Below are positions 41,887 through 48,379 of a stretch of 48,379 bases of DNA, in pieces. Positions within the stretch are counted from its first letter, which is position 1, and every line of letters starts with the position of its first letter. Origin of the DNA: Bryobacterales bacterium (lineage in GTDB: Bacteria; Acidobacteriota; Terriglobia; Bryobacterales; UBA6623); the NCBI GenBank assembly GCA_022823865.1, contig JAJEHF010000184.1, positions 1-48,379 on the forward strand, written 5' to 3'. The position numbers were made by a program, and so were the translations under genes. The notes under the pieces were generated by a model. That model was given only the letters and a program-made list of their open reading frames with translations. It ran no database searches and was not told where the DNA came from.

Positions 41887-44328
41887 TCAGCCATCGCCGA
41901 CTTCCACGATGGTCGCCCCGGCTCCCCCCTCGTGCTGCTCGGCTTGGTAGTACTTGGTGACATGCACGTGCCGCGAGAACATCTTCCACAGTTCGCGGCG
42001 CAGGACGTCCTTGCCAAAGCCGTGCACCACGCGCAGCTTCGATCGGTTGGCCAGCACGGCCCGGTCCAAGTACTTGTCTACGTCAGAGAGGGCCTCGTCC
42101 GCGGTCTTGCCGATCACGTTGATTTCCGCCGGCAAGCTGCCGTCGTGCGCAACGGTCTTGAGGCTGACTCCGTCGGGCAGCCTGGAAGGCCGGTCGGTCT
42201 CTTCGTCTAGCGGGACGACGTCCTCGCCCGCGACCTGCAGCCGCAACGCGCCCGCGAGCACTTCCCAGCGCCCGTTCTCCAAGCGCCGCACGATTTCGCC
42301 CGTCGTGCCCATCGACACTAGGCGCACCTTGGCGCCGGGCTCGAATTCCTGCTCGCCAGCGGCGAGGGCTTCGGCTGCCCTGCTACCCAGCGCGGCCGCC
42401 ACCTCGGCGCTGACGGCGCGGCGGAACGCTGCGACGTCTTGCGCGGCCCGCCGGGCCTGAGCTCGCTCCCCCTTGCGCGGCACGGACGGCTGCACCCGCG
42501 CGATGGCGGCGTCCAGCGCCCCGCGGAAGCGCTTCTCCAGCTTGGCCACCAGTCTCTCGATGCGGGCCTCCGCTTCAGCCTTGAGCTCGCGTTCGCGAGC
42601 TCCTGCTTCTTGCTCGAGCTGCCTCTTGCGTTGGTTCAGCTCTTTGGATCGCTCGCGCGTCTGCTGCACCAGCCGGTCGTACTCCTCGGCTTGCTTGCGC
42701 AGTTCGGCAAGGTACTTGGCAGACTGCTCGTGGGCACGGCCCTTGAGAGCAAGCGCCCGCTCGACGACTTCCTTCGGCAGGCCGAAACGAGAGGCCATCT
42801 CGATCCCGGCAGACTGGCCGGGGATTCCGCTCTGGAGGCGATACGTGACCCGCTGTCGGGCATCGTCGAATCCCATGGCGGCAGTGACGACGCCCCGGGC
42901 GCTGGTGCCGAACATCTTCAGTTCGGGCAGGTGCGTCGAGATCGCGACGAAACCGCCGGACTCGAGCAGTCTCTCCACGACCGCGACCGCCAGTGCCCCG
43001 CCATCCTCGGGGTCTGTCGCGGTGCCGAGCTCGTCCAGCACAACCAGTGTTCGCGGAGACGCGCTCTGCAGCATCCCCGTCAGCTTCGACACATGGGCGG
43101 AAAACGTGCTGAGGCTCTCGGCAATCGACTGCGCATCGCCGATGTCAGCCAGAATCTGGTCGAACCAGGGAAACTCGGCCTCTTCGGCCGGTACTGGAAT
43201 GCCGGCTTGCGCCATGGCAGAGAGCACTCCCAGGGTCTTGAGCACGACTGTCTTGCCGCCCGCATTGGGACCGCTGACGATCAGGGCACGGCGCTTCCCG
43301 TCCAATCGCAGGCTCATGGGCACCGGACGGCGGCGGTCTTGCGCCAGCAGATCCTGCAGCAGGGGGTGCCGCGCCTCGGTGAGGACGATCCGCGCCTCCG
43401 AGGAATCGCTGAAGGTCGGCAGGCAGCAGGCGAACTCGTGGGCGAATCGCCCCCGCGCGAACACGTAGTCGAGCTCGCCCAGCGCTGCCAGCGTCGCGAC
43501 GATGGCCGCCCGCTCGGCCCGCAGCGCCGCGCTCATCTCGCGCAAGATGCGCAGGATCTCGCGCTGTTCGTCCTCGCGCAGGCGCACCAGGCGGTTGTTC
43601 TGAACGATCGTGTCCAGCGGCTCCACGAACGCGGTCTGGCCGGAGCCGCTGGCTCCGTGCACGATGCCGTCGACCTGGCCCTTCCACTCGGCCTTTACGG
43701 GCACCACGGTGCGGCCGTTGCGCATGGTGACGTATCGCTCTTGGAGCATGCCCGAGGCCGAGTGCTTGCGCACGAAGCGGTCCAGTGAAGTCTCGACTAG
43801 CTGCCGCTGCCGCTCGAGCTGGCGGCGGAGCTTGGACAGTGCCGTGCTGGCGAGACTAGAGATCTCGTCGTTGGGCAGGATCTTGCCGGACTGCTGGGCA
43901 ACCAACGGTCTCAGGTCGGGTATTTCCTCCCCTGCCATGCGCAGGCGCGGTCGCTCCTCCCCAGCCGCCAGCAACGCGAGCCGAATCCGCTGAGCCGCGT
44001 CGAGCACCGACAGAATCGCCCGGATCTCGGAAGCATCAAGGGAAACACCGTCGGCCGAGAGTCGCCCGACTGCCTCGCCCACGTCTTCGACGCCGTTGAA
44101 GCGCGGCAGCGGAGGGACACCGCGTTGATTCGCCACGCCAGCCGAGCGGAGCCATTCCGCCGCCTCGCCGACGATCTCGAGGTCTTGCTCGGCCGATTCG
44201 GCCGATGCCATCCTCGGCTCGGCCAGCAGGCGCTCCAACCTAGCGGTCCCCAGCGGGCTGGCCACATAGCGGCCGAGCAGTTCGACGACCTTGGTGAACT
44301 CGAGCGCTTCGTAGGGGTTTGGGAGCAT
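41887..44328 (-). CDS. mutS2: MutS2 family ATPase with Smr domain
   Basis: An 813-residue MutS2. The core and clamp region (GRTVVPVKAEWKGQVDGIVH, SGSGQTAFVEPLDTIVQNN) leads to the ATPase with Walker A GPNAGGKT, then STFSAHVSKL, LVVLDELGTATDPEDG (Walker B) and the STHLPELK switch; a long coiled coil (about 530-610) follows, then a KOW-like segment, and the C-terminal Smr domain (EINVIGKTADEALSDVDKYL and the VVHGFGKDVLRREL loop). MutS2 proteins suppress recombination or, in some bacteria, split collided ribosomes. The Smr motif has NVIGKT where LDLHG-type sequences usually stand, so nuclease activity is uncertain. It starts five bases after the NUDIX gene stop, so they are co-transcribed. Confidence 0.94.
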   Translation of the reverse strand: MLPNPYEALEFTKVVELLGRYVASPLGTARLERLLAEPRMASAESAEQDLEIVGEAAEWLRSAGVANQRGVPPLPRFNGVEDVGEAVGRLSADGVSLDASEIRAILSVLDAAQRIRLALLAAGEERPRLRMAGEEIPDLRPLVAQQSGKILPNDEISSLASTALSKLRRQLERQRQLVETSLDRFVRKHSASGMLQERYVTMRNGRTVVPVKAEWKGQVDGIVHGASGSGQTAFVEPLDTIVQNNRLVRLREDEQREILRILREMSAALRAERAAIVATLAALGELDYVFARGRFAHEFACCLPTFSDSSEARIVLTEARHPLLQDLLAQDRRRPVPMSLRLDGKRRALIVSGPNAGGKTVVLKTLGVLSAMAQAGIPVPAEEAEFPWFDQILADIGDAQSIAESLSTFSAHVSKLTGMLQSASPRTLVVLDELGTATDPEDGGALAVAVVERLLESGGFVAISTHLPELKMFGTSARGVVTAAMGFDDARQRVTYRLQSGIPGQSAGIEMASRFGLPKEVVERALALKGRAHEQSAKYLAELRKQAEEYDRLVQQTRERSKELNQRKRQLEQEAGARERELKAEAEARIERLVAKLEKRFRGALDAAIARVQPSVPRKGERAQARRAAQDVAAFRRAVSAEVAAALGSRAAEALAAGEQEFEPGAKVRLVSMGTTGEIVRRLENGRWEVLAGALRLQVAGEDVVPLDEETDRPSRLPDGVSLKTVAHDGSLPAEINVIGKTADEALSDVDKYLDRAVLANRSKLRVVHGFGKDVLRRELWKMFSRHVHVTKYYQAEQHEGGAGATIVEVGDG

Positions 44329-44333
44329 GGCAC

Positions 44334-44792
44334 CTACGTGGAGAGTCGGGAACCGGTCACTAGGGCGTGTCCCTTGCGAATCACCGCAGCCGCTCCGGGC
44401 GTGAGATGGAGCCTTGCAAGATCGCGAAGGGGGAACCAGCCCGCTTCGTCCGCATCGTCTCCTGCACGCAGCAGCCCGCCGGTGGCCCTGCAGATATAGT
44501 CCAGCACGACGTAGTGCGCGTCGTCACCAACCGCGCCGGGTCGCGGCAGGCGCTCGTAAACGGCTACGAATTGGCCCACCTCGACGATCAGGCCGGTCTC
44601 CTCCAGCAGCTCCCGCGCCACGCCATCGGCGATGGACTCCCCGAGACGCAGCTTGCCGCCGGGAATCGACCAAGCGCCCTTGGCCGGATGCGCGCCGCGC
44701 CGCACTAGCAGTACCTGGTCTTGTTCAAAGACCAAGCCGCCAACCCCTAGGATCGGCCGCGTTGCGGCAGCCTGCTCTCGACGGGCATCCAT
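44334..44792 (-). CDS. NUDIX hydrolase
   Basis: A 152-residue NUDIX protein. The box is complete: GGKLRLGESIADGVARELLEETGL matches the pattern G-x5-E-x7-REUxEExGU, starting near residue 45, so it should hydrolyse a nucleoside diphosphate linked to another group, with magnesium. N-terminal GVGGLVFEQDQVLLVRRGAH and a C-terminal DEAGWFPLRDL are typical of the ADP-ribose/MutT-like clade; the exact substrate is open. It lies between the DUF1549/1553 gene (31 bases before) and mutS2 (five bases after) on the same strand. Confidence 0.9.
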   Translation of the reverse strand: MDARREQAAATRPILGVGGLVFEQDQVLLVRRGAHPAKGAWSIPGGKLRLGESIADGVARELLEETGLIVEVGQFVAVYERLPRPGAVGDDAHYVVLDYICRATGGLLRAGDDADEAGWFPLRDLARLHLTPGAAAVIRKGHALVTGSRLST

Positions 44793-44823
44793 GCCGAATT
44801 CGAGTCGTCCGGTACCGGGTGGG

Positions 44824-47800
44824 CTAGCGGACGTAGAGGAATTCCTTGAGGTTGAAGATCGAGTGCGCCAGATCGGCCCACTCGGCCGCGCCGGGACGGT
44901 CGCCCAGATAGCCGAGGCTGCGATCCAGCTCCAGCGGCGCGGGCGGGCGCCCCAGCGCGCTGAGGAACATGCCCCTGACTCTGGCCGAGAGAGGCTCGGC
45001 GGTCTCGGCCAGCTTCTCGCCCCACAGCTGCGCTTGCGAAATCACCAGCGGGCTGTTCAGCATCGTCAGCGACTGTGCAGGCACGTTCGTGACGTCCCGC
45101 GTGCCGCGAGTGGAGGACGGCTTCGGCTGGTCGAACACTTCGAGGAAGGGATTGTGCGCATTGCGGCGGATCTCTTGGTAGACGCTACGACGGCCCTGCC
45201 CGTCCAGCGGACCCTTCTCGCGGTCGCCCTTTGTCTTGCCTTTTGCGAATGCGTAGTAGACATTGATCGACGGCCCGGGCCCGCCAGGCTCCAATCGCCC
45301 TGATATCGCCAACAGGCTGTCACGGATCGCTTCGCCTTCGAGGCGGCGCACCGGCATGTGCTGCCACAGCGTGTTCCCCGGATCCGCACTGGACGCTGCT
45401 TGCGATGGCGCGCTGTCGGCTTGGTAAGTCGAGGTCAGCACCAAGCGACGGATCAGCTGCTTGATAGACCAGCCGTCCTTTACGAACCGGTCAGCTAGGT
45501 AATCGAGGAGTTCGGGGTGCGAGGGGGCGCTGCCCACACGCCCGAAATTGTCGACCGTGGACACCAGGCCGTGCCCGAACAGGTGCGCCCATACCCGGTT
45601 CACCATGACCCGCGCGGTCAGCGGGTTCCGCGCATCCGCGATCTCGTCCGCCAGCCGCAAGCGGGCGGTGGCCGGTTCGGCGTATGGCTCGCTGCCAAGT
45701 GCCTCCAAGTATCTCCGCGGCACCGGATCGCCGAGGTCCTTGTGGCTGCCGCGCACCAACAAGCGCTGGTCCGGCCCCTCCTCGTCCAACACGCTTGGCG
45801 CTCGCCGATAGACGGGAACTTCGTCCTCTAGCCGTCGGTAGTCACGCACTAACGCATCAAGACGCTCGGAGCGGCCCAGCGAGGCGGGCAGCAGGTCCAT
45901 GCGGACAAAGGCGTCCAGATAAGCGACTTGCGGCGGTGTGATGGTACCGTCGCGCCATGCCTGTACCGCCTCGCGCAGCCGACTGGCGTAGAGGCCAGCC
46001 AGCTCCGCGGCCGACGCAGGCGCGGGCCCTTCCAGCAGGTAGTTGATGGGAACATCAACCGTCCTCGGCTTCGTCTCGTCGTCATGGAAGGCAACGGCCA
46101 GGGCGCCGAAGTGGGAGCGGCCGTCGCCTAGCGGTTTCGGCCTCGGGTTTTTCCTAGCATCCTCGCGATCGAGCGCGAAGTTGGTCGAGTCCTGCATCGT
46201 GGCGAACTCCAGATAGGCACTGAAGCCCTTCCAGTACTTCGTGCTCCAGCCTTCCCAGACCGGCTCGTCCCGCTTGGGAGAGTAGCGCTGCCAGTAGATG
46301 CCGCCGCGCGGCACGGCGTAGTTTTCGACGATCAGCCTTACGACGCTGAAGCCCGAGCCTTGGACGAGAAAACTGATGAAGTCGGTGTCGATCTTGAAAC
46401 GCGGCGTCTGCAACACGCCGTTGTGGCGCCGCGACAGCAGTCCGGAATAGACCCCTGGTGCGTAGACGCCCTCGACGATCCTCTCCCCTTGCGGCACGAT
46501 GGAGAACTCACCGGCCGCGCTGGGGCCGCCCTCTAGGCCGGTGCCGATGCGCTCCCAGCCCGCGAGCTCCCGCCCCGGCCGCCAGATGGCCTGGAAGTTC
46601 TCCCTGTTGAATCGCTTGCGCGACTCGCTCAGGCGGGATTGCTCTTGCGCCATCCGCCGCCAAGCATCCCGAAACTCCGCGCCGCTGCGACCCGCCAGCT
46701 GCAGCCAGGCGTATAGGGGGCTGTCTGGCTCGCAAGCCGCGGCTTCAAGGACCGCCTGGAATGCCTGGTCCCCGCCCTGGAGCCGTGCCGGCAGGCGATC
46801 GGCCGCGTCCAGCCACAGCGCGGCCAGAGCATCCTTGACCCCCGCCTTGCTCTCGCGCAGCGCGTCCATATTCGTGCGCAGCACGTCCTGCGTGTCCACG
46901 GCTCGCTGTACAGGCCGCGCACTGGCCAAGACGCCGAACAAGGCGTAGTAGTCTCGCTGGCTGATCGCGTCGAACTTGTGGTCGTGGCATCGCGCGCACG
47001 ACACCGTCAGCCCTTGGAACGCCTTGGAGACCACATCGATCTGATTGTCGGTCCACTTGACCCGGTCCTCCCAAGGGTCCACCGGCTGGAATCCGTGCTC
47101 GATCATGCGGTAGTTGGCCGTGCCGATCAGTGATTCATTCAAGCCTCGCTCGGAATTCAGGCGCGGCTGCGGCAACAGGTCCCCGGCGATATGCTCCCGG
47201 ACGAGTTGGTCGTACGGAACATCGGCGTTCAGCGCACGGATCAGGTAGTCCCGGTAGCGCCACGCGTCCGGCAGGTCGGGGTCTCCCTCGCTACCGTGGG
47301 ATTCCGTGTAACGGAAGAGATCCATCCAATGCCGGGCCCACCGTTCGCCGAAATGCGGCGATGCCAGCAGCCTCTCCACGACCGTGTAAACTGCCCGCGG
47401 CGAGTCGTCTGCCTGGAATGCCGCGATTTCCGCAGGCGTGGGCGGCAGGCCGGTCAGCGCAAACGAAAGCCGCCGCAACAGCGTGTAGCGATCAGCGGGC
47501 GGGGCCGGGTCCAGACCCGCACTCTCCAGCTTGGCCAGGACAAACCGGTCCACGGCGGACTTCGGCCAGTCCGTGTCCGAAACTACGGGAGGCGACTCTG
47601 CCCTGACGGGTCGCCACGCCCAGTGCTCCTGCCTCCGCCGCTCTAGATCGAAAGCTTCGCTAGGGTCGGGCAGGCCCGGAGCCTGCTCATCGGGCCACGG
47701 CGCACCTGCGTCGACCCATGTTGCGAGGTCTGCGATCTTTTCCTCGCTCAGTTGTCCCGTGGGAGGCATCAAGGCCTTGGCCTGACCTCGAACGGCGCGC

Positions 47801-48129
47801 AACAGCAGGCTGGCGGATGAGTCGCCCGGCACCACGGCCGAACCGGAGTCGCCCCCGCGCAACAGGCCTGCCCGGCTGTCCAGCCGCAAGTTGGCGAACA
47901 CGCTCGGCGCCTCGGCGCTGTGGCAGCTGTAGCAGTTCTCCGCTAGCAGCGGCCGGACCCGTTTCTCGAAGTGCTCGATCCCGGCATCGTCCGCTGTGCC
48001 TTGCACCCCGGCCGGGCCGAGAAGCGCCAGCCCCAAGAAAAGCGCCGGGACAGCCCTTGCGACACCTTCAGTCCGATCAGCCGTCACGTCAACATTGTAG
48101 TTGGAAGTGGGCGCGACCGAGTACCCCAT
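44824..48129 (-). CDS. DUF1549/DUF1553 secreted cytochrome-like protein (PSCyt1)
   Basis: A protein of about 1,100 residues with the Planctomycete-type layout: signal region, PSCyt1 haem domain (CYSCH at 66-70, LMPPTGQLSEEKIADLATWV with the distal Met), DUF1549 (DWPKSAVDRFVLAKLESAGL, LLRRLSFALTGLPPTPAEIA, GERWARHWMDLFRYTESHG), a second haem motif CARCHDHKFDAI near 375, a carbohydrate-binding-like middle, and DUF1553 at the end (NPLTARVMVNRVWAHLFGHG, NFGRVGSAPSHPELLDYLAD, LVLTSTYQ, MPVRRLEGEAIRDSLLAISG). It likely acts in the periplasm; the reaction is unknown. These genes are usually followed by a DUF1501 gene; here a NUDIX gene follows instead. Start uncertain: the ATG at 48129 is used, but a TACAAT lies inside the first codons, and a GTG at 48087 is an alternative. 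Confidence 0.88.
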   Translation of the reverse strand: MGYSVAPTSNYNVDVTADRTEGVARAVPALFLGLALLGPAGVQGTADDAGIEHFEKRVRPLLAENCYSCHSAEAPSVFANLRLDSRAGLLRGGDSGSAVVPGDSSASLLLRAVRGQAKALMPPTGQLSEEKIADLATWVDAGAPWPDEQAPGLPDPSEAFDLERRRQEHWAWRPVRAESPPVVSDTDWPKSAVDRFVLAKLESAGLDPAPPADRYTLLRRLSFALTGLPPTPAEIAAFQADDSPRAVYTVVERLLASPHFGERWARHWMDLFRYTESHGSEGDPDLPDAWRYRDYLIRALNADVPYDQLVREHIAGDLLPQPRLNSERGLNESLIGTANYRMIEHGFQPVDPWEDRVKWTDNQIDVVSKAFQGLTVSCARCHDHKFDAISQRDYYALFGVLASARPVQRAVDTQDVLRTNMDALRESKAGVKDALAALWLDAADRLPARLQGGDQAFQAVLEAAACEPDSPLYAWLQLAGRSGAEFRDAWRRMAQEQSRLSESRKRFNRENFQAIWRPGRELAGWERIGTGLEGGPSAAGEFSIVPQGERIVEGVYAPGVYSGLLSRRHNGVLQTPRFKIDTDFISFLVQGSGFSVVRLIVENYAVPRGGIYWQRYSPKRDEPVWEGWSTKYWKGFSAYLEFATMQDSTNFALDREDARKNPRPKPLGDGRSHFGALAVAFHDDETKPRTVDVPINYLLEGPAPASAAELAGLYASRLREAVQAWRDGTITPPQVAYLDAFVRMDLLPASLGRSERLDALVRDYRRLEDEVPVYRRAPSVLDEEGPDQRLLVRGSHKDLGDPVPRRYLEALGSEPYAEPATARLRLADEIADARNPLTARVMVNRVWAHLFGHGLVSTVDNFGRVGSAPSHPELLDYLADRFVKDGWSIKQLIRRLVLTSTYQADSAPSQAASSADPGNTLWQHMPVRRLEGEAIRDSLLAISGRLEPGGPGPSINVYYAFAKGKTKGDREKGPLDGQGRRSVYQEIRRNAHNPFLEVFDQPKPSSTRGTRDVTNVPAQSLTMLNSPLVISQAQLWGEKLAETAEPLSARVRGMFLSALGRPPAPLELDRSLGYLGDRPGAAEWADLAHSIFNLKEFLYVR

Positions 48130-48130
48130 C

Positions 48131-48197
48131 GCCAGAGGTCTGGCCGCTATGTCTGGCCAGCGCGGCCAAACAGCCAGCGACGACAGGATGGTCGCTG
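48131..48197. repeat. Three tandem inverted repeats
   Basis: GCCAGA/TCTGGC (48131-48144, two-base gap), TGGCC/GGCCA (48154-48168, five-base loop) and CAGCGAC/GTCGCTG (48175-48197, nine-base loop) follow one another. All stems are perfect. They lie upstream of the DUF1549/1553 gene and beside the insertion sequence; they could be a terminator cluster from a gene to the right or a small repeat element. Confidence 0.5.
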
Positions 48198-48304
48198 CTG
48201 GGAATCATCGGTCACAAAGTGGGGAGACGGCTCCCTATCAGCCTGTGGTAAAAGTCGACTGAAATCCCAACAAATCTAGATCAGACTTCGATAAAATCAT
48301 AGTC

Positions 48305-48379
48305 ATGGCGATGGGTACCCGCAAGCCCGGGCAGATCCCGATGTTCCTCGCACCGGACCAACTGCCCCAAGCCCCCACC
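48305..48379 (+). CDS. Insertion-sequence transposase, N-terminal fragment
   Basis: Only 25 codons are in the window. The reading begins MAMGTRKPGQIPMFLAPDQL, which resembles the start of IS1182/IS5-group DDE transposases (MAMGxRK followed by a short pattern ending in LP). The frame stays open to the edge. The DNA just before it (48241-48304) is notably AT-rich compared with the rest, as is common at the ends of insertion elements. A terminal inverted repeat cannot be confirmed without the other end. Confidence 0.5.
   Translation, partial: MAMGTRKPGQIPMFLAPDQLPQAPT

Noticed and set aside
41872..41896. CGATGGC/GCCATCG hairpin around the mutS2 stop as a terminator
   Set aside because: The stem spans the stop codon itself, with an 11-base loop and no T-run, so it is more likely chance.
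42439..43788. Long plus-strand open frame opposite mutS2
   Set aside because: GC-rich coding DNA gives long antisense frames; mutS2 on the other strand is unmistakable.
1..48379. CRISPR array or tandem direct repeats
   Set aside because: No regularly spaced repeats were noticed on reading; only short inverted repeats are present.

Overview
The window (48,379 bases, roughly 60-65% G+C by eye, densely coded, no rRNA or tRNA seen) looks like chromosome of a heterotrophic Acidobacteriota bacterium or close relative. The reasons are the mix of families: DUF1800/DUF1501, DUF1592/DUF1552 and DUF1549/DUF1553 secreted proteins, an Oar-like TonB-type barrel of acidobacterial style, a secretin carrying a C-terminal cohesin-like domain, and an EF-P with a PGN tip loop. 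This placement rests on recognition, not on a database search.

Layout. 1-442: non-coding leader with an AT-rich palindrome. 442-3547: DUF1800 + DUF1501 secreted pair. 3744-4994: tagaturonate epimerase uxaE. 5035-6995: N-formylglutamate amidohydrolase-like gene coupled to a GCS2-type carboxylate-amine ligase. 7191-8580: ECF sigma factor between two small membrane proteins. 8646-10260 (minus): AbiE-type toxin/antitoxin. 10528-11934: uronate isomerase uxaC. 11983-13944: Tat-exported phosphodiesterase-like protein. 13952-21813 (minus): proC, a sulfatase, a DUF1703 AAA-ATPase/nuclease-fold protein, and a DUF1552 + DUF1592 secreted pair. 22025-26374: complete glycine decarboxylase set gcvT-gcvH-gcvPA-gcvPB behind a good sigma-70-type promoter. 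26406-32496: lactonase-like, lipocalin-like, mandelate-racemase-family dehydratase, Oar-like receptor and FAA hydrolase, which reads like a non-phosphorylating sugar-acid pathway with its own outer-membrane protein. 32515-34746: DUF1080 lipoprotein (minus) and amidase (plus). 34765-40819 (minus): secretin, two paralogous pseudopilins, SppA and EF-P. 40895-41374: smpB. 41392-48129 (minus): large DUF1549/DUF1553 cytochrome-like protein, NUDIX hydrolase, MutS2 and a small conserved-looking protein. 48305-end: first codons of a probable insertion-sequence transposase.

How it fits together. Much of the window points to scavenging of acidic, perhaps sulfated, polysaccharides: UxaC and UxaE for hexuronates, a sulfatase, a DUF1080 lipoprotein, a lactonase/dehydratase/FAA-hydrolase set and a receptor-like barrel. 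Three different versions of the 'large secreted protein' families (DUF1800, DUF1592, DUF1549/1553) occur, two of them with a Tat-exported alkaline-phosphatase-fold-like partner (DUF1501, DUF1552). The rest is housekeeping (gcv, proC, smpB, efp, mutS2), part of a type II secretion/type IV pilus-like machine, and accessory genes (AbiE, DUF1703, IS). The most interesting leads are the sugar-acid operon with a translationally coupled barrel, the secretin-cohesin fusion with paralogous pseudopilins, the amidohydrolase/ligase pair, and the sigma-factor operon with two unassigned membrane proteins.
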